From positions 48,433-74,196 of the forward strand of contig CAUDNR010000990.1 of assembly GCA_958430865.1 (NCBI GenBank): DNA of 25,764 nucleotides, read 5' to 3'. The stretch's first letter is position 1, and each line of letters begins with the position of its first letter. Below the pieces are notes generated by a model. That model searched no databases. It had not been told where the DNA came from and worked only from the letters and a program-made list of their open reading frames with translations. Of the stretch, positions 8,594 to 19,307 are shown piece by piece. A program made the translations under genes and the position numbers. This DNA comes from Entrophospora sp. SA101. Its lineage: Eukaryota; Glomeromycota; Glomeromycetes; Entrophosporales; Entrophosporaceae.

Positions 8594-11500
8594 ATGTTTA
8601 ACACAAAAAATTCGTTGCTAAGAAAGCAAACGAGAAAATTCTCATCCAAAAGAGGAAACAGTTTAAGAAGAACTTTAACTCCTATCACAAAAAATCAATA
8701 TAAGAGGGACCTAGCTCAAACTGTGACTTTAGAAGAAGTTCACCTAATTGTTAAAAGATGTGCAGATAAAATACGTGAAAGAGGTTAGTTAAGTTCTTTA
8801 TTTTTATCCATTTATGTTTGATCAACAACTAATCAATTATTTATACAAACGACAACTTTTTACATAAAGGTTTACATGTTGTGGATATATTTAAGCCGAT
8901 GCGCATTGGCGATAACGTTGATGATGTCAGAAAACTTATCAGTTGTTTATTACGCGAAACACGTGCACAATGTGACAAAGAACTTGAAAAGTTGGATATT
9001 CATATTATAGTCTCTGCTATGAAATGGGCTTTAAGACATTGTGTTACAACTATTGTCCCATATCAATTCTACGAAGAATTTGTAATATTTGAACAAGGTA
9101 ATAATAATAATAATAAATAATACATACATGAAGGTTATATAAACTGTAAAATATTAAATATTAACAAAATTAATGATTTTCTTTTTTAATTATAGAATCT
9201 GATTTTGATCCAGATAAAGGTTCATTCAAACAATTTCTATGCTATCTACCAAAACAAAACAGAGATATACTTGTTGAATTGTTTGATATTTGTGCACAGG
9301 TAACTGCTGAATCACACATAAACAATATGCCAGTTGAACGCTTAGTTAAGACATTGGCCCTTTGTATTCTGGGTGATAAAGATAAACCACTTGAAGGTTT
9401 TGAAGGAGCCTATAACGAGTGGACAAAATGCTCTCAAGCTTGTCTACACTTATTCCTGGCTTATCTTCGTGAGAAAGCTGTCTCTACTGAATTAAACCCA
9501 CGTCTCACTGTCTTGATAGACAATTATGTTGAATATAGAAAAAAATCTGTTACATCCGTGTACTTTAAAGCTTCTAATAGTAATGATAGAGATGATGGCA
9601 ATGATGATAACAATATACAACAACCAGAAACTTCGAACAATAAACCTAAAATATTTAATAGGCCCAGAAACAGATCCATAGTTACTTTTGCTGAAAAAAC
9701 TACTGAATTCAAAACGTCAGAGGAATTTTCACTTTCATTAATGAATAATAACAACAACAACAATGATGATGATGATGATAATAATAATAATAATAAAGGT
9801 GATGATAATAACAATGGCTTTACTAAAAATTATTCTGAGAACAGGCCTGTAAGCATATTAAAAGTAATAAGAGAAGTGCCAGCAAGAAAATCAGAAGTTA
9901 ACCAACAAACGCGTAGCTTTACTACACTACTTCCTAATATTATGGGTAATATAAAACGTAAAACAATAATAAAATCTAGTACAATTATGACAACTGCGGA
10001 GAAAAAATCAGCTGAGGAAATGTGGGAAGAATTTCAGGATAAAGGCATTGGAGCATTATCCGACGATTTTATCAAACTTTTTTTTTCATTAGAATCTCGT
10101 GCTGCAGAAGTTAAACAATTTCCAAGTCGTACTGAAAAACAATGGGGTTCTTTTAGTAAAAAAGGGTTTCAAAGTATATACATGGAGCCTTTGTCAGAAA
10201 CCAAAAATAATGAAAAAAAATCTTTATTAGTAAAAACTTCATCTTCAATGAAAAATACTAATAATGATAATGAAGATGGTTCTTCAAATGATCTTGTCAG
10301 AAATGATTCTTTAAGACAAACAGTTGCTTGGGATAGTTTTTCTGAAAAAGGTTTTGAAGAATCAGATGTTTTATCTTTAGTTTCATCACTTGGTCCACCA
10401 GGAACTTTAGTCAGGAAAAATGATGTTGATAAGGAAAATTATAATGATGGCGGTGATGATGGTAACAAACAATCCTTTGGGAATGTAAAAAAATCTATAT
10501 TACGTGGTGGTAGCTTAACAAGTAATTTTGGAGGTAAAAAGAAATTTGTTAAGTTTCGTTCATTAAGAAGAACTAGATCTCTTAGTCCAATCAAAAAGTT
10601 AATTGCTTTAGATTTAGAAGAAGATTGGGAGGATTGGGGTATCATTGATAGAAGAGAGGATTTGCCTATTACAACTCATTTGGCAATTGAAACAATTGAT
10701 GAAATCTTTCCTTATGTATGGATGGAAACAACTGTTGAAGATGAGGGTGATAAATGGGGCGATTGGATATTCATTGAACCAAGAAATGGTTTAATACACG
10801 AGTGTGAATGGGTGATGATTGAGGAGAAGGCTCAGGTTTCCTTAGAATGGGAGAAATCTTTTTCATATTCAAAAAGAAGAAAATTGAGTGCTTTAAGTAC
10901 ATTTAGTATACCATGGGTTAGACCTGGTGCTGTTGGTAAAAAATCAAGACCTGCCAGTAAAGCAAGTACTAGATTTTCAATGGCCTCAACAATTAAAAGA
11001 CCCGTACCTGCGATAATGGCAATGTTTGATAGATCAAGACCTGATGATCAAGTGTTTGCCACAAATTACAAGTTTCCACCAAATGCGATTAAAAAATATA
11101 AAAAAGAAGAAAATGAGTCTGAGGAAATTAGTGTTTCACGCAGGATACACAATAATGATGATTCAATTGTTGTACAATTCGAAGCTACAAAAACCAAACA
11201 TTCTCAAGTTCAATACACATATAAAGAAGGGGATTACAATGAAGAAAATGGTTATTATGATGATGAGTATTATGAAGATTATGATAATAATGTTGATGGG
11301 TATTTATCAGATCCTGAATATTATCACAATAACAGTTACAATAATAATAATAGTTATTATTATAATAACTATGAAGAACAAATGGGTTATGAAGAAGGTT
11401 ATGAAGAACAAATGGGTTATGAAGAAGGTTATGAAGAACAAATGGGTTATGAAGAAGGTTACGAAGGCGGCTATGAAGAAGGTTATGAAAAAGAAAATTA

Positions 11501-11906
11501 TAGTGAAGGTGATTGGGAGGGAGATGAATATGCATACTCATCAGCAAAAAATTCACAATATTCAGAAAATGATTATATTAATCAATATTCACAAAACGAT
11601 ATACCACAACTACCTTCAACTACAAAAGGATACAATAACTTTGCTCAAAGACAAATGATGAAACAAGGTAAATTAGTACCATCACAATATCAGCAACAAT
11701 ATCAACAACCATTGTCAACTAGAGATAGCAACTATAATGATGATGGTGAAGGCGAAGGTGAAGATGAAATCATTGTGGAAGAGAATGCTGATGACATGGA
11801 ACCACAAATAGTTAATCCAAAATTATTCCCAATGACAGGATTTTATCAACCTTTAGAAACTAAAAATAAAAAAAAAATAAACAAAAAGACAAAATTTAAA
11901 TTTTAA
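8594..11906 (+). CDS. Msb1/Mug8-type RhoGAP-fold polarity protein
   Basis: Join 8594-8783, 8870-9097 and 9196-11906: two short GT-AG introns, exact phases, 1042 aa and no lesions. After a basic N-terminus, residues ~45-255 match the fungal Msb1/Mug8 domain, a RhoGAP-like fold: TLEEVHLIVKRCADKIRERG, then DIFKPMRIGDNVDDVRKLIS, an SAMKWALRHC helix and the NNMPVERLVKTLALCILG helix. Yeast Msb1 acts with Cdc42/Rho1 and formins at growth sites, so a role in hyphal polarity is inferred. The remaining ~790 residues are mostly disordered: Asn/Asp runs, basic SRPASKASTRFS segments, three W..F..KG motifs (10021-10360), a Trp-rich acidic stretch (EEDWEDWGIIDRRED), and a Y-E-E-Q-M-G-Y-E-E-G repeat. The length is close to yeast Msb1 (about 1140). 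Family call firm; Rho-regulating activity not shown. Confidence 0.85.
11370..11459 (+). repeat. 30-bp minisatellite in the Msb1-like coding region
   Basis: Three identical 30-bp copies (11370-11399, 11400-11429, 11430-11459) encode YEEQMGYEEG. They are followed by degenerate YEGGYEEGYE units. Being a multiple of three, copy-number change keeps the frame. Confidence 0.95.
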
Positions 11907-12028
11907 ATTATAAATAATCACCACAAAAAGGAGAGATTGATTTTAATAATAAACTTATTTGCATTCATATACATTATTTTTTTATATTTTTTTCTCATTA
12001 AGCATACATACACACACATTACACATAC

Positions 12029-12059
<31 letters not shown>

Positions 12060-12730
12060 TATATTAATACATTATTTATACTTTATCATAATAGTTAATT
12101 ATAATATAGTAGATATTATTAATAGAATATTTATTAAGATATTGTAGGACAATATTCTTTTCATTAGTCAATAAATTTTTAAAAATTTTTTTTAATGATT
12201 TAACCTGTGTTAATTATTTTATTTATAACTTTGCAAAAATCATCTGCAAATTTTGTCTAATTTTTCTATGAAGGAATTGTTGCAATAGTTCAAGGAGAAG
12301 AAGCAATTGATGATTCGTTACTGAATTTATGGTAACTAACTATCAATATTTTTTTATTTTAATAAACATTTTCCCACTCATTCTATTTTATTTCATTCTA
12401 TGTAATTTTATTGGACGGAATAATGTAAAAAGTCATGTTATCTGTAATACTCCAAGTATTTAATTAAACCATTAGAAATTGCTCGAGTTAAAAAAATAAT
12501 CTTTGAATAAACAACTAATAATATCATTAATTTTTGCATAGTTAAAGAGGGAGAGCCCTCACGAATTGTTCCCATGATCCTTTCTGATTGTTAATGATCT
12601 GTCCAACATTTAATTATTAGTTAGGAACCCTTTTGATTGTGCTGTGTTGCTTGTGGGGACGCCTCAAGTGGCATAGTTGTATATAAGTCTGTAATTTATT
12701 CAATGATTGATAGCTAGCTTTATAGAGGTA
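11907..12730. other. Intergenic with TA/CA microsatellite
   Basis: This is the 3' flank of the Msb1-like gene. A CACATA/CATATA microsatellite lies at about 12003-12065. A short coding-like stretch (YEGIVAIVQGEEAIDDSLL, about 12269-12333) stands next to a GTAACT donor but has no partner exon. No gene is supported. Confidence 0.5.
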
Positions 12731-13004
12731 TATATTGGGTTTGGAGCCAGAACAATATATATATTTAGGGTAAAGTCAGATTGTATCTGACCGGAGGGGG
12801 TCTGAAGAATATAATAGGTCATTATATTGGGCTTGGAGCCAGAAAAATATAATGTGGAAATGCTCAGAGGCTGGTAAATCTTTTGATGGTGATAAGGGGA
12901 CAAAACTTCTCTATGAACGAGGTATAAAGGCTTTGAAGATGATGAAAGATATGTTCCAGTCTCTATGTTTAGCTGTTGGGATGGAAGAAGAAAAAAAAAA
13001 ATAA
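12731..13004. repeat. Direct repeats flanking a hairpin, with a short ORF
   Basis: TATATTGGGTTTGGAGCCAG (12731-12750) recurs as TATATTGGGCTTGGAGCCAG (12823-12842), with similar A/T-rich sequence after each. Between them is a perfect hairpin: GTCAGAT (12775-12781), loop TGT, ATCTGAC (12785-12791). Directly after the second copy, an ATG at 12852 opens a 50-aa frame (starts MWKCSEAGKSFDGDKGTK, ends EEEKKK at 13004). I recognise neither the repeat nor the peptide; together they could be a piece of a multicopy element. Confidence 0.4.
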
Positions 13005-13179
13005 GAAAATTGCAATCAATTGGTTTTATACATGTGGGTAGGTTTGGTGGAAGGATTTTTTTCACATTGTTTAGTTTATTAACTCATCAAATAATTCACT
13101 GTGAAGGAAATTTAGGTCTGATGATACTGTTACTCAGATTGGATTCTCCCGCTGGCTATGTATGTCGAATACTTCGGAT

Positions 13180-13270
13180 CAGGGTTGGCAAATTGACTGG
13201 TCCATTGAGATTAAATATAGTTGAAATGTTACACTAATGTACCCAATGGACTACACATTTGCCAACTCTG
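13180..13270. mobile_element. 91-bp hAT-like MITE
   Basis: The left terminal repeat CAGGGTTGGCAAAT (13180-13193) is matched on the opposite strand by CAGAGTTGGCAAAT at the right end (13257-13270). Both arms go on to GTCCATTG. CAG...CTG termini with a GGTTGGCAAA-type core are typical of hAT elements. No intact 8-bp target-site duplication is visible, so the copy is old or the ends have drifted. It has no coding capacity. Confidence 0.6.
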
Positions 13271-13968
13271 AATCATAGTTTAACAGGAAATTTTATTGGT
13301 AAAAACGAATTTCAATGATGCAATTAATCAAACTTAATGATAGTAAATAATACGGTTTTTACACATTTACATTATTATTATTTTTTTTTTACCTTTTTCT
13401 TTTTAGTTGCAAATAATAAATGTATACTGTAATTTAGCATAGATTAAATTGCATCATTAATAAAGTATTGCTTATGAGCAGAGAGACTTTGATTCATGTT
13501 GGATGATATTAGCCGGCTAAGGAATATTTTGCGAATTGCATATTTCTTTGATTAATGCAATAGTCTATTTATTAGATTTAAAATAAATGAACTTAGCTGT
13601 TTCTTTGTATTTTTTTTTTTTTAATAATAAAGATAATTCTCTTCCCGTTCATCTGGAAAATTCACGTGACAAAAGATCTGCAATATAAGGGAAATTTTTC
13701 AAATTTTTATTTTGATAAACTTTTTTGTAACACGTCATTTTAGGGCTAAACAGTAAACCGGTGCAAATTTGAAGCTCAAATTCTCCACAACAACATGATA
13801 TATCAATGAGATGAAATCGTGATTTTGTAGAGGAAGGTCTTGGCTTCAAATACACGATTTATTTTGGGATGTTGCATTTCCATTTTTGGAGAATTTGAAA
13901 ATCTACACGACCAATAAAAAGTTGTGGGACTAAGTGACGAAAAAATATATATATATTAATATTAATAG
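13271..13968. other. Region upstream of the kinase pseudogene
   Basis: No intact gene. A perfect 11-bp inverted repeat, CAAATTCTCCA (13777-13787) and TGGAGAATTTG (13887-13897), is present; its meaning is unknown. Upstream exon(s) of the kinase pseudogene may lie here but could not be identified. Confidence 0.4.
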
Positions 13969-15261
13969 GTTTTCTGAACCAAATTTTTGGAAATCTGGAA
14001 ATAATGTAGTTGATCATTTATTCAACAATATCAAATGGGATCGATCATCTTTGTTAACTCATATTTTAGAATGGATACCTTTTGAGCAATTTGAAGATAT
14101 AACAAAATTAGCCGAAGTTCAATTTATACTGCTGGATGGACAAGATGTTCATATGATTGATTATGATGAAAATAACAAGGAATTTAATTATTTAGAAGCA
14201 CAAAGAGTAATATCAAAAAGTTTAAATAATTCAATGAATCCAGGAAAGGGCTTTTTTTATGAGGTTGGTGGTTGCCATTTGAAATAAAAATAAACAATTT
14301 TGTATTATATAATAATAATTGGTTTTATATTTATTTTCAGACAATGAATTATTGTAAAATTAAATCAGGAACAATTGTTTCTTGCCATGGTATAACTAAG
14401 TTCCCAAATAATGGCAATTATGCAATAGTTTTAAATTATTATAGAGAAGGAAATTTAAGGGATTACTTCCAAAAAAATCATTTACATTTAACATTAAAAG
14501 ACAGAATTATAATATTTAGATATTTATATGGTGCATTACATCAAATACATTGAAAAAATTTAACCATTGTGATTTACATAGTGGTAATATATTAATAAGT
14601 GGAGGTGGTTGTTATATTACAGATTTGGGATTATGCAAATTGGTTGATGAAAAATCATCAAATAAAATCTATGGGATCATATCATATGTTGCACCCGAGC
14701 TACTCAGAGGCAAAATTAATACAAAGAACACAAAGGCAACAGATATTTATAGTGCTGGGATGTTAATGTAGGAAATATTTGCGGTCATCCACCATTTGAT
14801 GATAGAGCTCATAATCGTTGTTTAATTTTTGATATATGTGAAGGCTTACGGCCACCAGTATTACCTGAAAAATGCCTGATGATCATGCACAAATGATGAA
14901 AAAGTGTTGGGATGCAGATCCATCTGAAAGACCAACTAGCAAAGAGCTTGTTTTTTTTCGCTAATAAAAAGTTGAAAGGAACTCATACAACCAAAAGTTT
15001 GAAAAATGATAGTAACAATAATAGCTTAATAAAAAGATTATTAAAATTTTCTAAATTTTAATAATGATGGTAGCAGCAGCAACAGCAGCAATGGTGGTAG
15101 TGGTGATTCGCAACAAGTACACAAATCACATTCAGATGCATATCATATTAGATAAAGAAATTGCTAAATCAAAAAGCTTAAAAAGCTATACAAGTAATGA
15201 TGGTTCATTGAATAATCTTGATTTTAACTCTTTTTCTAAAATGTTAAAAAAGGTAAATTAA
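13969..15261 (+). pseudogene. TKL-like protein kinase pseudogene
   Basis: Exon 13969-14263 carries the usual lead-in of Glomeromycotina kinases (WKSGNNVVDHLF, ILEWIPFEQFEDITKLAE), but the Gly-rich loop is missing and VISKSLNNS keeps the lysine. An intron (14264-14340) leads to SGTIVSCHGITKF and YYREGNLRDYF. Then FNHCDLHSGNIL (catalytic loop), ITDLGLCK (DLG), YVAPELLRG and CWDADPSERPTSKEL follow, but in different frames. Lesions: frameshift and TGA at 14551; TAG at 14769-14771 where Trp is expected (GMLM-W-EIFAG); lost base near 14781-14785; frameshift near 14866-14872; frameshift at a T run near 14950-14959; further frame change in the Ser/Asn/Gly-rich tail after 15058. All kinase subdomains from the lysine on can be followed across frames. 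Several lesions are at homopolymers, so some could be sequence errors, but TAG and the missing Gly loop are not. Confidence 0.75.
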
Positions 15262-15798
15262 GTTTTTCATTAATTGAAGTTTATTAACTACTAATAAGAT
15301 TATTTATGATTCACTTAATAATAATAGTAATAAAAACCATCTTGCATAAGCTGAATTGATAAACCGATTCTATTTTTGTGTTTCCCAAAAGTTCGACTTA
15401 CTCAAGGTTTAAAAATCAAAAGATTGCCCTTATAAAGAATCTACTGTTTATTTTTAATTATTTATTTACAGGTTATATATCACACCATTAAACCGCCATC
15501 TTCTTTCTAATGGATGTGACTATTACAACTTAAATTTTGAAAACTACCATTACTAAACAACTGTTGCTGGTACTTAGTGCCATATCTCAAGATTTATTTT
15601 TTATTTACATTCTAATAATAATAATTTTTGACGTATAATACAAAAAAAAAGTTTTTTATTAATTAATAATGCAAATATATATATACATATACATATACAT
15701 ATAAATATAAATATACATATATATATACATATATAAATATATTAATTTATTAATTTAACGTGACTGACAATTTAGTATAAAAAATACGTGTGATATAA
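15262..15798. other. Convergent 3' intergenic region with TA-rich microsatellite
   Basis: This lies between the 3' ends of the kinase pseudogene (+) and the ARM-repeat gene (-). It holds an ATATAC/ATATAA microsatellite at about 15673-15742. No gene seen. Confidence 0.6.
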
Positions 15799-18700
15799 TT
15801 AATGTGCAGTGAATTCTACTTCTTGAAAAGTAAACCCTTCTTCAAAGGCAGTAGATAGATCTGGGTAATCATCTGAAAAAAACTCCATGCAATGATGAAA
15901 TATCCTAAATCCAATCTCTCGAATAAAATTATTTTTACTAGTAAATTTTTTTGATGTTTTTCTTTTTTCTAGGTCATAGTTTTCCAACATTTTTTTGGTA
16001 ATATCACGTTCACTGAAATTTTCCTCTTTTTTATAATATTTGTGATATACAAGTAATCGTTGAATTTTCACTGATTTTGACATATCTTTTGTAAGAAGGC
16101 CTTCTTTCTCTGTAAATTTAAAATAATTTTTAAAATCTTTAGGTTTCCAATCTTTAACACAATCTTCAATGTTATCCATAATAGGTATTTCAGAATTTGA
16201 TTGTATCGGGTCTTCTTTGGAACACATCAATGACAATTTTGTAGAAAAATCAGATTTCTTTTTTTTCGAATGAATAAGTTATTATTACCAAGTAATTAAT
16301 TTTAAAAATGAAATAATAATTATTCTTAAAAAATATATATTTTAACCTACCAACAACACTTCAATCAATATATCAGGTTTTGTATATTTTACAAAAGAAT
16401 AAATCAATATGGAAAGTCGAATTCGTAATTGTATGTCTGATGTGTTGACAAAGCACCTTAATAGTATGGGTAATATTAACGCGGCAAATAATTTTTGAGC
16501 TTTAATGAATTTATTATCTTGAAGTTTACTGTTTGTCCAATAATCACCAAATTGATCAACAGTTTCTTTCTCATCTTTCTCATCTTTCTCATCTACTATT
16601 TTAAATGTTGAAATAGACACACACACACATATATATGAAATGTGTACAGCGTGAATATAAAGAAAAATTTTTAAATCAATTAAATAAATACCTTCAGTTA
16701 CTAGATCCATAGTAGTTGCACTACATGTATCAAGAATACTAGCTGTATCCTCAACATAAGATGATGCTAAAAACAAATACGTAATATGCATATTTAATAA
16801 CAACAATAATAACAATAATCTAGATAAAATGATGACAACTAACTTTCTGTCATATTGTCTACTTCCATTCTTATACGTTTATAATCTGTTCATTTTTTTA
16901 AATATATAAAAATTAACTGGTTATGTTTTGAAAATCGCTTCATTAAAAAAATACATCTTTTATTTAAAACAACAACAATGACAATACCAGTTGGAGGGTC
17001 AATTTCCATAGTTATCAATGGCGACGGCTCAACATCAAATATATTCTTCTCTTCAACTACATCTTTAGCTTGATGATTTCAAATTCAAAAATTCAAAAAT
17101 TTATTTAATAAAATATTTTACATACACAAATGCAAGAAAAATATTTAAATTAACTAACCAGTCGTCTTTGATTTCGTAGAATTTTCGGGAGTTAGTGTTT
17201 GAGGTTCTAAGTAATATGTTGTATCTATTATTCCTTTTTAAATTATATTGGCATAAATTGTTAACGTGGTATTTTTTTAAAAAACAATAGAAATAATATT
17301 TATACAAGATTAAAAAAATAATGTGTACGCAAAATACCTACATACCAACCATATTAAAACCAAATGGATTTTGAGATTTTTCTATTAGTCAGTCAAAAAA
17401 ATTGTTGTATTTAATTAAAAAAAAATATAAATAAAAAATACCAAAGGATTCATGCTTATACTCGGGAAATAAATTCAACAGCAATCCAATGATTGTTGAA
17501 TAAAAATTATCAACATGATTATAATAACAAAAATTTTCTCCAATATATTTTACAATTTTTTCAATCATCACACTTAATGACAATTGATCTCCATCTCCGC
17601 CAATGATTTCATTAACATCTTTATTAATTATTGAAATAAATATGGCCTTTGAAATCTCATTGTCAAAAATTTCTTTCATAGTTTCAGGCAATTTAGTTGC
17701 TATATTTGTCAATAAATAAAACCCTATTAATTGATCTTCCTTACTGTAAATATTATTTAATAGAGATATGAAAAATCATGGTTGTGGTTAATTGATTATG
17801 TTTAACAATAATAACTAATAATCAAATAAATCTAATGAATAATTTGCATGATGCATACCTCATAATCCCGAAGCTACTTATATATGGCTTAATTATATGT
17901 TCTTGTGAAAAAAGCTATTAACATATACGTAAAATTTATTTTTGTGAGTAATGCAAATCTATACAGATAATTTAACTAATTCATACATTATACATTATTA
18001 TTCTTACCAAAGAAATTTTAGGTAAATTTTCCTCAAGATCATAAATAACCATATAGGTGATACAGATACTAGCCTGATGTAAAACGATATCCTTTTCATT
18101 ATTTGAAAAAATTGCCACGAATCCATCGTTATTTATGGTCAAATCTCTCAGTATATCAATACTATCCTTGGGAAGGTTTATAGAGTTTCTGCAACAATTT
18201 GCCATTAGCCAAATTGGTAATGCTCGATCATTGTCAGACATAAATTCAAATATATTTTCCATTAAATGTCGAATGATATCTGTTTGTAAAATCAATTCAA
18301 TACAATCAACTCTATTTGGTATAGAAAATTGTATTAAAGCCTATAAAAACAATAGTATATATATATATATATAAATATACATATATATAAATACTTGAGC
18401 AAAAAAACTTTTTTGATGAAATATATAATCAATTCAACTAGAAATTACAATATACCGCTATGATATCATTTAGATAATCCAAATCATTTGATAAAGGCTC
18501 TTTGATTAATTGACATAAATTTGGAATGGCAACTTCTCTCACTGCATTACCGATATATTGTTCAGCATTATTATCCAAGAGAATTGTCAAATTGCACATA
18601 CATTTACATGCTATTGTTATTCTTTTTATGTGAGAATTATCAGGATCTGCTATTCCAAGTATTGCTTGTAAAGTCGCAATATCAATTTCTGTGCCATAGG

Positions 18701-19031
18701 CTGACAAGTCTGATAGTTGGGGAGGCGGAGTTCTTCTAGTCAATATTGTAGCAAGTTTACGAATAATTAAATTGTAATTCCATCCTTCAATCAAAGATAT
18801 ATCAGGATTTGCCAAAAAATTTGAAAATCTAGTTAATGTGTCTGTTTGTACATCCACATTGTTAGTGATTTTTGAGACTATTGATTTAATTTCTCTAAGA
18901 GTGGGAGTATTTCTTGGAGAATCGCCATTGTTATCTGTGTTAAAACGCATGTTTAATAATGGCATCGGTCGACGCATAAAAGGTAGTGGAATTTCATCTC
19001 GACTTTCAGTATTATCTCTACTGCTAGACAT
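15799..19031 (-). CDS. ARM-repeat protein, divergent importin-alpha-like
   Basis: Nine exons on the minus strand: 19031-18456, 18340-18008, 17739-17442, 17233-17159, 17068-16988, 16885-16844, 16766-16692, 16595-16351 and 16257-15799. Every junction is GT-AG and in phase, giving 727 aa. Residues ~45-330 are helical repeats. The first, LREIKSIVSKITNNVDVQTD followed by LTRFSNFLA, follows the importin-alpha ARM 1 pattern. IKRITIACKCMCNLTILLDN and ALPIWLMANCCRNSINLPKD recall later ARM helices (importin has W.L.NLCR). The N-terminus has no basic IBB cluster and the canonical W/N ladder is largely missing, so classical NLS transport is doubtful. The middle (~400-500) is disordered and acidic, with three DEK repeats encoded by exon 8. 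The C-terminal 150 residues are lysine-rich and unrecognised. It lies 276 bp downstream of the Rec114-like gene on the same strand. The intron-2 acceptor (TAAG at 17740) is the least certain. Confidence 0.7.
18358..18394. repeat. TA microsatellite in intron 1 of the ARM gene
   Basis: An uninterrupted TA run plus CATATATA units within the intron between exons 1 and 2 of the minus-strand ARM gene. Confidence 0.85.
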
Positions 19032-19307
19032 CTTGTTTAAAAAAATAGTTTGTATGTGTTAAAAATTAATTCTTAATCTTTTGATCAGGAAAATGTTGCA
19101 CTAGTACATATAAATTTGTAACAACTGAGTATACACAAAAATATGTGTTCATTACAAAAATGGAATTAGCGATATGGCTTTAAATTGGTTGCGCCACTAA
19201 GCATTTACATTAAAAATTAGCAGTACTGCTATTATTATTGCAGAATCAATTTGCATTTTATTATTACGCACTATATATATAGATATTTAAATGCGCACGC
19301 ATATGGG

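Noticed and set aside
9524..9814. Antisense Leu/Ser-rich frame in the Msb1-like gene
   Set aside because: Arises from Asn/Asp codon repeats of the sense gene.
11026..11658. 210-residue frame overlapping the Msb1-like tail, and the antisense frame at 11185-11556
   Set aside because: Both are shadows of the repeat-rich coding sequence; the sense frame is continuous with the conserved domain and exons.
12700..13237. Overlapping frames on both strands
   Set aside because: They run through direct repeats and the MITE and have no shared protein features; only the short 12852-13004 frame is kept, at low weight.
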